A DNA stretch of 64,000 nucleotides from Chelydra serpentina (taxonomy: Eukaryota > Chordata > Testudines > Chelydridae). The stretch is taken from the NCBI GenBank assembly GCA_037349315.1, contig JBAIAC010000004.1:35963001-36027000 (forward strand), in the 5' to 3' direction. Positions within the stretch are counted from its first letter, which is position 1. Every line of letters begins with the position of its first letter. The notes below the pieces were generated by a model that was given only the letters and a program-made list of their open reading frames with translations, was not told the origin of the DNA and did not search any database. Position numbers and translations under genes: made by a program. Below are positions 18,779 through 29,499 of the stretch, piece after piece.

Positions 18779-21361
18779 GATTAAATTGAGAAGTGTGAGC
18801 AACAAGGGTAATGTCATGGTGGGAGTCTGCTACAGACCACCAGACCAGGGGGATGAGGTGGACGAGGCTTTCTTCCAGCAACTAACAGAAGTTACTAGAT
18901 CACAGGCCCTGGTTCTCATGGGTGACTTTAATCACCCCGACATCTGCTGGGAGAGCAATACAGCAGTCCACAGACAATCCAGGAAGTTTTTGGAAAGTGT
19001 AGGGGACAATTTCCTGGTGCAAGTGCTGGAGGAACCAACTAGGGGAAAAGCTCTTCTTGACCTGCTGCTCACAAACAGGGAAGAAATAGTAGAGGAAGCA
19101 ATAGTGGATGGGAACCTGGGAGGCAGTGACCATGAGATGGTCGAGTTCAGGATCCTGACACAAGGAAGAAAGGAGAGCAGTAGAACAGAGACCCTGGACT
19201 TCAGAAAAGCAGACTTTGACTCCCTCAGGGAACTGATGGGCAAGGTCCCCTGGGAGAATAACATGAGGGGGAAAGGAGTCGAGGAAAGCTGGCTATATTT
19301 TAAAGAAACCTTATTGAGGTTGCAGGAACAAACCATCCCGATGTGTAGAAAGAAAAGTAAATATGGCAGGCGACCAGCTTGGCTTAACAGTGAAATCCTT
19401 GCTCGTCTTAAACACAAAAAAGCAGCTTACAAGAAGTGGAAGATTGGACAAATGACCAGGGAGGAGTATAAAAATATTGCTCAGGCATGCAGGAGTGAAA
19501 TAAGGAAGGCCAAATCACACTTGGAGTTGCAGCTAGCTGGAGATGTTAGGAGTAACAAGAAGGGTTTCTTCAGGTATGTTAGCAACAAGAAGAAAGTCAA
19601 GGAACGTGTGGGCCCCTTGCTGAATGAGGGCGGGAACCTTGTGACAGAGGATGTGGAAAAAACTAGTGTACTGAATGCTTTTTTTGCCTCTGTCTTCACA
19701 GACAAGGGCAGCTCCCAGATGGCTGCACTCCGCAGCACGGTATGGGGAGGAGGTGACCAGCCCTCTGTGGAGAAAGAAGTAGTTCGGGACTATTTAGAAA
19801 AGCTGGACGAACACAAGTCCATAGGGCCGGATGCACTGCATCCGAGGGTGCTAAAGGAGTTGGCCGATGTGATTGCAGAGCCATTGGCCATTATCTTTGA
19901 CAAATCATGGCAATCGGGGGAGGTCCCGGATGACTGGAAAAAAGCTAATGTAGTGCCCATCTTTAAAAAAGGGAAGAAGGAAGATCCGGGGAACTACAGG
20001 CCAGTCAGTCTCACCTCAATCCCTGGAAAAATCATGGAACAGGTCCTCAAGGAATCAATTTTGAACCACTTAAAGGAGGGGAAAGTGATCAGGAACAGTC
20101 AGCATGGATTCACCAAGGGCAAGTCATGCCTGACTAACCTAATTGCCTTCTATGATGAGATAACTGGCTCTGTGGATGAGGGGAAAGCAGTGGATGTGCT
20201 ATTTCTTGACTTTAGCAAAGCTTTTGATACAGTCTCGCACAGCGTTCTTGCCAGCAAGTTAAAGAAGTATGGGCTGGATGAATGGACGGTAAGGTGGATA
20301 GAAAACTGGCTGGATGGTCGTGCTCAACGGGTAGTGATCAATGGCTCCATGTCTAGTTGGCAGCCGGTATCAAGTGGAGTGCCCCAAGGGTCGGTGCTGG
20401 GGCCGGTTTTGTTCAATATCTTCATCAACGACCTGGAGGATGGTGTGGACTGCACCCTTAGCAAGTTTGCAGATGACACTAAACTGGGAGGAGTGGTTGA
20501 TACGCTGGAGGGTAGGGATAGGATACAGAGGGACCTAGACAAATTAGAGGATTGGGCCAAAAGAAATCTGATGAGGTTCAACAAGGACAAGTGCAGAGTC
20601 CTGCACTTAGGATGGAAGAATCCCATGCACTGCTACAGACTAGGGACCGAATGGCTGGGCAGCAGTTCTGCAGAAAAGGACCTAGGGGTTACAGTGGACG
20701 AAAAGCTGAATATGAGTCAACAGTGTGCCCTTGTTGCCAAGAAGGCTAACGGCATTTTGGGCTGTATAAGTAGGGGCATTTCCAGCAGATCGAGGGACGT
20801 GATTATTCCCCTCTATTCGGCACTGGTGAGGCCTCATTTGGAGTACTGTGTCCAGTTTTGGGCCCCACACTACAAAAAGGATGTGGATAAATTGGAAAGA
20901 GTCCAACGGAGGGCAACAAAAATGATTAGGGGGCTGGAGCACATGACTTATGAGGAGAGGCTGAGGGAACTGGGATTGTTTAGCCTGCAGAAGAGAAGAG
21001 TGAGGGGGGATTTGATAGCTGCTTTCAACTACCTAAAAGGGGGTTCCAAAGAGGATGGATCTAGACTGTTCTCAGTGGTAGAAGATGACAGAACAAGGAG
21101 TAATGGTCTCAAGTTGCAGAGGGGGAGGTTTAGGTTGGATATTAGGAAAAACTTTTTCACTAGTAGGGTGGTGAAGCACTGGAATGGGTTACCTAGGGAG
21201 GTGGTGGAATCTCCTTCCTTAGAGGTTTTTAAGGTCAGGCTTGACAAAGCCCTGGCTGGGATGATCTAGTTGGGGTTGGTCCTGCTTTGAGCAGGGGGTT
21301 GGACTAGATGACCTCCTGAGGTCCCTTCCAACCCTGAGATTCTATGATTCTATGATTCTAT
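18779..21361 (+). mobile_element. Young CR1 LINE inserted in the PLE
   Basis: A 2583-bp CR1 is flanked by GACAG (18774-18778 and 21362-21366). It ends with the CR1 hallmark of tandem ATTCTATG units (about 21339-21361). The 5' end is truncated inside the endonuclease domain. Its reading frame is uninterrupted, unlike other CR1 copies here, so it is probably the youngest large insertion in the window. Confidence 0.93.
18786..21269 (+). CDS. CR1 ORF2 (endonuclease C-terminal part and complete RT)
   Basis: An 827-codon uninterrupted frame. Residues 1-120 are the later part of an APE-type endonuclease: VGVCYRPPD (13-20), LMGDFNHPD (44-52) and [12 protein letters not shown] (112-123). The RT follows: NYRPVSLTS (403-411), [13 protein letters not shown] (439-451), LDFSKAFD (474-481, first catalytic Asp), [11 protein letters not shown] (530-540) and FADD (561-564, in place of YADD). 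The C-terminal thumb and tail continue to 827. The start at 18786 is just the first ATG after truncation; the N-terminal endonuclease half is missing. The protein would prime and copy CR1 RNA at nicked DNA. The short 3' UTR (21270-21361) is the sequence copied in the SINE tails. Confidence 0.9.
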   Translation: MRSVSNKGNVMVGVCYRPPDQGDEVDEAFFQQLTEVTRSQALVLMGDFNHPDICWESNTAVHRQSRKFLESVGDNFLVQVLEEPTRGKALLDLLLTNREEIVEEAIVDGNLGGSDHEMVEFRILTQGRKESSRTETLDFRKADFDSLRELMGKVPWENNMRGKGVEESWLYFKETLLRLQEQTIPMCRKKSKYGRRPAWLNSEILARLKHKKAAYKKWKIGQMTREEYKNIAQACRSEIRKAKSHLELQLAGDVRSNKKGFFRYVSNKKKVKERVGPLLNEGGNLVTEDVEKTSVLNAFFASVFTDKGSSQMAALRSTVWGGGDQPSVEKEVVRDYLEKLDEHKSIGPDALHPRVLKELADVIAEPLAIIFDKSWQSGEVPDDWKKANVVPIFKKGKKEDPGNYRPVSLTSIPGKIMEQVLKESILNHLKEGKVIRNSQHGFTKGKSCLTNLIAFYDEITGSVDEGKAVDVLFLDFSKAFDTVSHSVLASKLKKYGLDEWTVRWIENWLDGRAQRVVINGSMSSWQPVSSGVPQGSVLGPVLFNIFINDLEDGVDCTLSKFADDTKLGGVVDTLEGRDRIQRDLDKLEDWAKRNLMRFNKDKCRVLHLGWKNPMHCYRLGTEWLGSSSAEKDLGVTVDEKLNMSQQCALVAKKANGILGCISRGISSRSRDVIIPLYSALVRPHLEYCVQFWAPHYKKDVDKLERVQRRATKMIRGLEHMTYEERLRELGLFSLQKRRVRGDLIAAFNYLKGGSKEDGSRLFSVVEDDRTRSNGLKLQRGRFRLDIRKNFFTSRVVKHWNGLPREVVESPSLEVFKVRLDKALAGMI

Positions 21362-21610
21362 GACAGAGATCAACACCTACAAGATCTTCACCAAGCACTC
21401 TCAAAACTACGATACCCGCATGAGGAAATAAGGAAACAGATCAACAGGGCCAGACGTGTACCCAGAAGCCTCTTGCTGCAAGACAAGCCAAAGAAAGAAA
21501 CCAACAGAACGCCACTGGCCATCACTTACAGTCCTCAGCTAAAACCTCTCCAGCGGATCATCGGTGATCTATAACCCATCCTGGACAACAACCCCTCACT
21601 TTCACAGGCC

Positions 21611-22201
21611 TTGGGAGGCAGGCCAGTCCTCGCTCACAGACAGCCCGCCAACCTGAAGCATATTCTCACCACTAACTACACACCATACCATAATAACTCT
21701 AACTCAGGAACCAATCCATGCAACAAACCTCGATGCCAACTTTGTCCACATATCTACACCGGGGACACCATCACAGGACCTAACCAGATCAGCCACACCA
21801 TCACCGGTTCATTCACCTGCACGTCCACCAGTGTAATATACGCCATAATGTCTCAGCGATGCCCCTCTGCTATGTACATCGGCCAAACTGGACAGTCCTT
21901 ACATAAAAGGATAAATGGACACAAATCAGATATAAGGAATGGCAATATACAAAAGCCTGTAGGAGAACACTTCAATCTGCCTGGCCACACAATAACAGAT
22001 TTACAGGTAGCCATCCTGCAGCAAAAAAACTTCAGGACCAGACTCCAAAGAGAAACAATAGAGCTTCAGTTCATTTGCAAATTTGACACCATCAACTCAG
22101 GTTTAAACAAAGATTATGAATGGCTAGCCAACTACAAAAGCAGTTTCTCCTCCCTTGGTATTCACACCTCAGCTGCTAGAAGAGGGCCTCACCCTCCCTG
22201 A
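21611..22201 (+). pseudogene. PLE GIY-YIG endonuclease region
   Basis: A 196-codon frame holds a Cys-rich linker (CNKPRCQLC) and the GIY-YIG nuclease: VIYAIMSQRCPSAMYIGQTG, then LHKRINGHKSDI, then GEHFNLPGH and RETIELQFI. This nuclease cuts target DNA for PLE retrotransposition. The preceding PLE frame has a stop at 21572-21574, so the ATG at 21611 is only an incidental opening. Residues match the PLE at 27402-28608 closely but are clearly diverged. Confidence 0.85.
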
Positions 22202-22279
22202 CTGAGCTAACCTCGTTATCTCTAGTCTAAGTTTTCCCTACACATTTATATCTGCCCCGGACATTTCCACTGCTTGCAT

Positions 22280-22317
22280 CCGAAGAAGTGGGTATTCACC
22301 CACGAAAGCTTATGCTC
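22280..22317 (+). ncRNA. Degenerate hammerhead-like motif of PLE
   Basis: Contains CCGAAGA, a stem-loop GTGGGT-ATTC-ACCCAC, GAAA, and a small GC-TTAT-GC hairpin followed by TC. The layout is that of the hammerhead ribozymes known in Penelope-like elements (core CUGANGA...GAAA...UH), but the U at core position 4 is C here, which would be expected to reduce or stop cleavage. It is near the 3' end of this PLE. Confidence 0.6.
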
Positions 22318-22373
22318 CAATACCTCTGTTAGTCTATAAGGTGCCACAGGACCCTTTGTCGCTTTCCCTAGCC

Positions 22374-24006
22374 TTGTTCTTGGAAATGGTTGAACCATTT
22401 TGGCTGAGATTTTCCAACAGAATTCAGGCTGAGGCAAACACTTAGCACAGAAAATTTGAGCCCAGCCAGTTACAGTTTAACAAAGTTATAAGAACCTGAA
22501 AAGAGGGTCTTATACTGGGAAGTGTTGGGCAATCAATAAGTGGCACTACCCACCCCACCTATATCACAAGCTCTTTGTCTGCTTCTTCAAGACTCTTCAC
22601 AACCCAGCCACTCCCAACTTATCTGCTCTTCTATGCCGTGTTGTTGTAGCTATGTGAGTCCCGGGATATTGGAGACAAACTCACCAACAGAAGTTGGTCC
22701 AATAAAAAATATTGCCTCACCTACCTTGTCTCTCTTTTATTTTCTTGTCACCCTCATCCTCTCCAGTCCTTCAGCAGTGCAAAGATTCCAGAATGCGACA
22801 AAGTGCTTTACTATAGCTCTATCACAAAGCATGAGCATTAGCATCAAGAGAAGCCAGTTATACAACACAGCACTGGACTACATTATTCTGAAAGTGACAC
22901 AGGGAAGAAGGGTTCTTTATGACGCCTCAAAGTCTGGACGTTTTTCTTTTCACTACTTTACCCTCCCTACTTCTGAAAAAAATTGACCAGATCTGGATCC
23001 CATCTTGGCAGCAATTCAACTGTCCAGAAGAGGTCACTGTTGAGCAATATGAAGCATTGGCTCACTGAAGTAGCTGAGGGCACCGGTCAGGTAAGAGAGA
23101 AGGTCTCAGCAGGCTTTAGGGCCCCTCTGTCCTGATCCCCTAGTTCATTGCTTAAGAGGCTTGCAAAAGATCCGCTTTATTCTGTGTCCAGTTCCAACTG
23201 GCTCTTGCCAGATCTTCTTAAAGGTACAGTGACCTACAGTGAGAGCCTACCACAGAGCACAGGTACTCTACATGCCATTGACGAGGAAGCAGATGCCCTG
23301 TCTGACACCTGGCAGAATACTCAGCTACTTAAGAGACTGTTTGGAGTTTGTAAATTCATTTAAATCTGAATGCAATGCTGAAACCTCGTAGCTGGATTGA
23401 ATCCAAATGCTACAGAAAATCTTTCTTGAAAAACTATATGAGGCAACTTCTAGAAAGAGAAAATCTAACAGAGAAATACTGCCAAGCGCTGGGATCCTTG
23501 TTTGTGGTTGCATGATATTTATTATACAATATAGGCAAGGCCCCAAAGCATTCCACTGTTTTTTTAACAGCCAATCCTGTGGATCAGCATGACTGCTGAG
23601 AGAGAGAGTGTGGTGAGAGACAGGATTTATGGTAGATTTCAACCATTCATTCTGGCAGGTCAAACACTCATCCTTCAAAGGACAGCTGTAAGTCACAACA
23701 GCACCTGCCTTCTCCTCTGATTTGGAGGTGAAAGCACCGAGTGACAAACCGAATGGAAACTCAAGGACCAATTCCGCATCACTCCGCACCTTGTGCTGTC
23801 ATCTACATCAGTGCAGAGTGGGGGCAAAAGAGGTGCCGAGTGCTAGCATTCTGATGTACTCAAGTAAATGTCCATTGGGCCCTCCCAGTACCAGAACAGA
23901 AAGTGCACAAGTTGCTAATCATTTTACATGTTCTCTTTTATAGCAGCTGTTTCAAGGTACCTCACCACAATGTACAGCACATTAGATAACATCACACTAA
24001 TATACA
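22374..24006. other. No gene seen; contains a snapback PLE-tail repeat
   Basis: At about 22605-22735 a reversed copy of a tail (GGGATATTGGAGACAAA) is followed at once by a forward copy (CCAACAGAAGTTGGTCC onward to CCTTGTCTCTC). The forward tail also appears at 55482-55587 and 59634-59668. The rest, 22740-24006, shows no recognisable repeat or coding motif. Confidence 0.45.
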
Positions 24007-24190
24007 CATAGAATCATAGAATATCAGGGTTGGAAGGGACCTTAGGAGGTCATCTAGTCCAACCCCCTGCTCAAAGCAGGACCAATCACCAATTTTTGCC
24101 CCAGGTCCCTAAATGGCCCCCTCAAGGATTGAACTCACAACCCTGGGTTTAGCAGGCCAATGCTCAAACCACTGAGCTATCCCTCCCCCA
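24007..24190 (-). mobile_element. tRNA-derived SINE with CR1 tail, antisense
   Basis: Opens CATAGAATCATAGAATATC and continues through the same body as the SINE at 17944-18126. The B-box complement is GGATTGAACTC and the head ends at CTATCCCTCCCCCA. The two copies are very similar, so the family was active fairly recently. Confidence 0.87.
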
Positions 24191-25141
24191 CATGCTGGAG
24201 ATCTGAGTCCGGGGTCTCCTGCTCATGAGAGCATTTCTAGCAGTGTGTGTGAATCATTCATACATTCCTGTGTTATACCTGGCATTTTACCCTATTGCAT
24301 AAACTGTGTAACAGTACATTGTCCTGTGGGGCAGTTCTACTGTAGCAATGTCCATTATTCATGTACAGTTTTAAACACCAGATGTTCTGTAAACATGTTT
24401 CCTCCCTTTGCTTTCTTTTCTGGAGCTAGAGAGAGAACATTGTCTTTTTCTACACAAGCAACGTACTCCTTTAGGAAACTCCGAGTTACTTGCACACTAA
24501 AGACAAATGCAACTCCCCCTTACACCAGGGTTATGCCTGAGTCATTACACCACCTTGTATACTCGTGCGTGCTGTCAACTAAATAATAGTAATAAAAGTG
24601 GGGATCAAAAGGTGATTCTGAAATGCTGACAATATTTCTTCTAGGAGTAACAAAGTAAGATGCTGAACCCTCTGATCTTCTCCCCTTTCCAGCTCTGGCT
24701 GGGGGGGTTCAGGCTCTGGGGTGGGGCTGTGGATGAGAGGTTTCAGGTGCAGGAGGGTGCTCTGGGCAGGGATCAAGGGTTTTGGAGGGTGGGAGGAGGA
24801 TCAGGGCTGCGGAAGGGGGTTGGGGCATGGGGAGAGGCTCAGGGGTGCAGGCTCCAAGTGGCACATACCTCAAGCGGCTCCTGGAAGCAGCGGCATGTCC
24901 CTTCTCCAGCTCCTATGCAGAGGCGCAGCCAGATGGCTCTGCATGCTGCCCCGTCCACAGGCACCGCCCCTGCAGCTCCCATTGGAGTGCCGGAGGGGGC
25001 CATTGGCGTGCATAGGAGCATGAGCTACGTGGTGCGGCCCCTGACCCTGAACCCTGGCTGGAGCGGGACAAGCCCCAGACCCCACTCCCCAGCAGGAGCT
25101 CGTGGGCCAGCTTAAAACAGCCCGTGGGCCATAATTTGCTG
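24191..25141. other. No gene seen; G/C-rich repeat-like block 24690-25140
   Basis: 24191-24690 is mixed sequence with no motif. 24690-25140 is G/C-rich and reads like the interior of a non-autonomous DNA transposon, ending just before the TTATAGAG duplication of the next element. No ends were found for it. Confidence 0.35.
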
Positions 25142-25149
25142 TTATAGAG

Positions 25150-25460
25150 CAGGGATAGGCAACCTATGGCATGCGTGCCAAAGGCGGCACGCGGACTGAT
25201 TTTCAGTGGCACTCACACTGCCCGGGTCCTGGCCACCGGTCCGGGGGGCTCTGCATTTTAATTTAATTTTAAATGAAGCTTCTTAAACATTTTAAAAACC
25301 TTATTTACTTTACATACAATAATAGTTTAGTTATATATTAAAGATTTATAGAAAGAGACCTTCTAAAAACATTAAAATGTATTACTGGCACGTGAAACCT
25401 TAAATTAGAGAGAATAAATGAAGACGCCGCACACCATTTCTGAAAGGTTGCTGACACCTG
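25150..25460. mobile_element. hAT-type non-autonomous transposon (311 bp)
   Basis: Starts CAGGGATAGGCAACC and ends GGTTGCTGACACCTG, giving inverted termini with few mismatches. A perfect 8-bp target duplication TTATAGAG flanks it (25142-25149 and 25461-25468). CAG...CTG ends and an 8-bp duplication define the hAT superfamily. The interior is A/T-rich and non-coding. Confidence 0.92.
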
Positions 25461-25468
25461 TTATAGAG

Positions 25469-26284
25469 GATAATGGTGTCCTTTGAAAACCTCCCAAAAT
25501 AAGGCTGCAATGGCCACACTGTTGGATTAGAATCTTGCAAGGATTAGGAAACAAGCATCTCATCAATCTCTCTCTGGAATAGCACTGAATTATACCAAGA
25601 AAAGCAAAAATATTACAGACCTAAGACAGTGGGTTCATCATGATGCTTCCAAGTCTCAGGTTTGCAGAAATAAGATCTTGTTTTAGAAGAAACCCACCCA
25701 ACTTTGAAAAGGCTGCTACAATTGTAATGCTTTGGTTACATCTGTGTCATGGTTTGTAGACCCTGTACATATTCCAAAGGCTCATTGTTCAGCTATTTTT
25801 CTGATTAGTGACAGGCCTTTGTGATGAAACAACTAATATCTAGACATCTGATTCCCCTGCCTTTCTCGGTGTTGCTTGTCTGCCTTCACAGATTTGTCTA
25901 AATGTACCTCTGTCATCTATAATGAGGTAATAGGCCTCAAAATTACTTTATCATCTCGCTTCTCCTACATAGGTATGGCTGATTTTCTTTAACCTAAATT
26001 GATGCTATAATTGCACCTCTCTCTTTCCTTCGTGCTAGTACATTTTAGACACCAGCTTCCAGAATTTGCAAGCTGTTCAGAGCAAGGAGGGAGAAAAAGC
26101 ACGAGATAATTTTGATGGTGTCAGTATTCTCTAGTGCTGGAAAATCCTTTTGGGTTTTAGGGACAGGATGACAGCAGAAAGAGCAGCTGCCTCTGGCACC
26201 GCCCCAAACACCTGGCCAAGGTAGTCAGAAGGGATTATGAGGGAGCATCATGATACCAAATTTGATTCCCCCTCTGACAGAAAT
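25469..26284. other. No gene or repeat recognised
   Basis: A/T-rich sequence with no long open frame and no terminal repeats that I could find. Confidence 0.4.
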
Positions 26285-26520
26285 TAGAATGTGGTTCAGG
26301 CAGCCCTACACTGAGACTCAGGAGACTTCGGTCCTTTTCCTGGCTCTCCCCCTTCACCCTGTTGTGCGAACTTGAGCAAGTCACTCCATCCCTCTGTGCA
26401 GCTGTTTCTCCTCCTTCCACCCATTGTCTGTTTGAAGCGGAAGCCCTTGGGGACAGACACTGTCTCTTACTGAGTGTGTAGAGCACTTAGAATAGTATAG
26501 AAATGTGCTGATTAGGGTCT
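26285..26520 (+). mobile_element. MIR/CORE-SINE-like repeat
   Basis: Contains the core GAGCAAGTCACTCCATCC and an L2-like end resembling GGGGACAGACACTGTCTCTT followed by GTAGAGCACTTAGAATAG. The same series occurs at 39455-39660 and 43915-44140. All are diverged, so the family is old. Confidence 0.6.
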
Positions 26521-26554
26521 CAATACACTACCCAGGAAAGAGCTTGGCGTCATC

Positions 26555-26857
26555 ATGGATAGTTCTCTAAAAACTTCTGTTTCATGTGCAGCAGCGGTGA
26601 AAAAGGCTAACAGTATGTTAGGAACTATTAGGAAGGAGATAGTTTCTGTTTTATTTCCTATCATAATGCCATTATATAAATCCATGGTGTGCCCACATCT
26701 TGAATACCGCATGCAGTTCTGGTCACCCCATCTCCAAAAGGATATAGTGGAACTGGAAAAGGTTCAGAGAAGGGCAACAATGATCAAAGGTATGGAACAT
26801 CTTCCATATGAGGAGAGACTAAAAGGATTAGGGCTGTTTGGTTTAGAAAAGAGATGA
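26555..26857 (+). pseudogene. CR1 RT C-terminal remnant
   Basis: A 100-codon frame matches CR1 RT after the catalytic core: SCAAAVKKANSMLGTIRKE, then VCPHLEYRMQFWSPH, then LEKVQRRAT, then LPYEERLKGLGLF. The equivalent stretch in the young CR1 is at residues 650-740. It ends at a stop (TGA) in the LEKR region and continues only as broken sequence. Confidence 0.85.
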
Positions 26858-27167
26858 CTAAGGGGGAATATGATAGAGGTCTATCAGATGATGAAAGGTG
26901 TGGGGGGAAAGTGTTATTTACCCTTTCCCACAATACAAAAATTAAGGGGTCACCCAGTGAAATAAATAGGGGGCAGGTTTAACACAGACAAGAGGAAGTA
27001 CTTGTTCACACAAGGCACAATTAAGCTGCTGAACTCGTTGCCATGGTATGTTGTGATGGCCAAAAGTATAACTAGGTTTCAGTGTAGTAGCCGTGTTAGT
27101 CTGTGTCAGCAAAATGAAAATAAGAAAGAAAAACTTGTAGCACCTTAGAGACTAACAAATTTATTTC

Positions 27168-27204
27168 AGCATAAGCTTTCGTGGGTTAGTACCCACTTCA
27201 TCAG
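27168..27204 (-). ncRNA. Hammerhead-like motif, left arm of PLE
   Basis: On the minus strand: CTGATGA, stem-loop GTGGGT-ACTA-ACCCAC, GAAA, hairpin GC-TTAT-GC, then T. This is the layout of hammerhead ribozymes found in Penelope-like elements; one extra A lies between CTGATGA and the stem. The base after the final T is G in this copy, which does not fit the H required at the cleavage site, so this copy may not cleave. PLE tail follows it. Confidence 0.65.
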
Positions 27205-27401
27205 ACGCATGGAATGAAATTATATTTCAGACAGATATTTATACAGTCAGAGAAACATGATGGTCCAGGTGTATAGACCAATCTTAAGAGGCTAATTATT
27301 TGAGAGGAAACATGACAGCAGGGGAAGAAAAAGCTTTTGAAGTGATAAACAAGATGGTCACACAGGTGTGAATGAGGATCGTTAACTTAAGGGAAATAGA
27401 T

Positions 27402-28608
27402 TCAATTAACATAATGGCCGAGCCATTCCAAATCTCGATTTAATCCGGAGGCAACGCAATCTAGTTTGCATATCAATTCGAGTTCAATAGTTTCTCTTTG
27501 AAGTCTGCTTTTGGAGTTAATCTGTCGCAACACTGCTATCCTCAAATCTGTCATTGAGTGATCAGGGAGGTTGAAGTGTTCTCCTACTGGTTTTTGAATG
27601 TTATGATTCCTGATGTCAGATTTATGTCCATTTATTCTTTTGCGTAGAGACCGTCCGGTTTGGCCAATGTACATGGCAGAGGGGCATTGCTGGCACATGA
27701 TGGCATATATCACATTGGTAGATGTGCAGGTGAATGAGCCCCTGATGGTGTGGCGGATGTGATTAGGCCCTGTGATGGTATCACTTGAATCGATATGTTG
27801 ACAGAGTTGGCATCGGGCTTTGTTGCAAGGATAGGTTCCTGGGTTGGTGTTTTTGTTGTATGGTGTGTGGTTGCTGGTGAGTAATTGCTTCAGGTTGGGG
27901 GGCTGTCTGTAAGCAAGGATTGGTCTGTCGCCCAAGATCTGTGAGAGTGAGGGATCATCTTTTAGGATAGGTTGTAGATCTTTGATGATGCGCTGGAGAG
28001 GTTTTAGTTGGGGGCTAAAGGTGACGGCTAGTGGTGTTCTGTTATTTTCTTTTTTGGGCCTGTCTTGTAGTAGGTGACTCCTGGGTACTCTTTTGGCCCT
28101 GTCGATCTGTTTTTTCACTTCAGCAGGTGGGTATTGTAGTTGTAAGAATGCTTGATAGAGATCTTGTAGGTGTTTGTCTCTGTCTGAGGGATTGGAGCAA
28201 ATGCGGTTGTATCTTAGAGCTTGGCTGTAAACAATGGATCGTGTGGTGTGTCCAGGATGGAAGCTGGAAGCATGTAGGTAAGTATAGCGGTCAGTAGGTT
28301 TCCGGTATAGGGTGGTGTTAATGTGACCATCACTTATTAGCACAGTGGTGTCTAGGAAATGGACCGCTTGTGTGGACTGGTCTAGGCTGAGGTTGATGGT
28401 GGGATGGAAATTGTTGAAATCATGGTGGAATTCCTCAAGGGCTTCTTTTCCATGGGTCCAAATGATGAAGATATCATCAATGTAGCGCAAGTAGAGTAGG
28501 GGTGTTAGGTGACGAGAGCTGAGGAAGGGTTGTTCTAAGTCAGCCATAAAAATGTTGGCATACTGTGGGGCCATACGGGTACCCATAGCAGTGCCACTGA
28601 CTTGAAGG
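27402..28608 (-). CDS. PLE polyprotein, partial: RT palm and GIY-YIG endonuclease
   Basis: The open minus-strand frame extends to 28673, but its first 22 codons are read from the complement of the other arm; genuine PLE coding starts near 28608. In order: GTAMGTRMAPQYANIFMADLE (RT), LRYIDDIFIIWTHG (catalytic YIDD), VHFLDTTV, RKPTDRYTYLHASSFHPGHTT, a Cys-rich linker CNKARCQLCQHI, then the nuclease VIYAIMCQQCPSAMYIGQTG and LRKRINGHKSDI. It ends at LGHYVN and a stop near 27402. There are no stops over about 400 codons. The N-terminal RT part is missing. The pair RT plus GIY-YIG is diagnostic for Penelope-like elements. Confidence 0.9.
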
Positions 28609-28610
28609 TA

Positions 28611-29302
28611 AAAGAGTACCCAGGAGTCACCTACTACAAGACAGGCCCAAAAAAGAAAATAACAGAACACCACTAGCCGTCACCTTTAGCCCCCAACTAA
28701 AACCTCTCCAGCGCATCATCAAAGATCTACAACCTATCCTAAAAGATGATCCCTCACTCTCACAGATCTTGGGCGACAGACCAATCCTTGCTTACAGACA
28801 GCCCCCCAACCTGAAGCAATTACTCACCAGCAACCACACACCATACAACAAAAACACCAACCCAGGAACCTATCCTTGCAACAAAGCCCGATGCCAACTC
28901 TGTCAACATATCGATTCAAGTGATACCATCACAGGGCCTAATCACATCCGCCACACCATCAGGGGCTCATTCACCTGCACATCTACCAATGTGATATATG
29001 CCATCATGTGCCAGCAATGCCCCTCTGCCATGTACATTGGCCAAACCGGACGGTCTCTACGCAAAAGAATAAATGGACATAAATCTGACATCAGGAATCA
29101 TAACATTCAAAAACCAGTAGGAGAACACTTCAACCTCCCTGATCACTCAATGACAGATTTGAGGATAGCAGTGTTGCGACAGATTAACTCCAAAAGCAGA
29201 CTTCAAAGAGAAACTATTGAACTCGAATTGATATGCAAACTAGATTGCGTTGCCTCCGGATTAAATCGAGATTTGGAATGGCTCGGCCATTATGTTAATT
29301 GA
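28611..29302 (+). pseudogene. PLE endonuclease region, inverted second copy
   Basis: The right arm encodes the same C-terminal part as 27402-28094 but on the plus strand. It lacks the RT core. From 28769 to 29302 it gives 177 codons identical in translation to the minus-strand copy, through the GIY-YIG nuclease to the same stop. It has no promoter or natural start of its own that I can see. Confidence 0.87.
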
Positions 29303-29499
29303 ATCTATTTCCCTTAAGTTAACGATCCTCATTCACACCTGTGTGACCATCTTGTTTATCACTTCAAAAGCTTTTTCTTCCCCTGCTGTCATGTTTCCTC
29401 TCAAATAATTAGCCTCTTAAGATTGGTCTATACACCTGGACCATCATGTTTCTCTGACTGTATAAATATCTGTCTGAAATATAATTTCATTCCATGCGT

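Larger units (their letters stand above)
18458..22362 (+). mobile_element. Penelope-like element, 5'-truncated, split by CR1
   Basis: The left part 18458-18778 encodes the RT core with LRYIDDIFIIWTHGK (catalytic YIDD). The right part 21362-22362 encodes the C-terminal linker and a GIY-YIG endonuclease, then a 3' tail with a degenerate hammerhead-like motif. A CR1 (18779-21361) separates the two. TTTCCCTAGCC flanks the whole at 18447-18457 and 22363-22373, an 11-bp target duplication. In-frame stops at 18717-18719 and 21572-21574 show that the element is dead. Upstream RT sequence is missing (5' truncation). Confidence 0.87.

Noticed and set aside
24660..25115. 151-codon frame
   Set aside because: Gly/Trp-rich by composition in a repeat-like G/C-rich block; no recognisable motif.
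28031..28297. 88-codon plus-strand frame over the PLE
   Set aside because: It is the complement of the PLE coding strand and its first residues repeat those of the inverted arm; not a separate gene.
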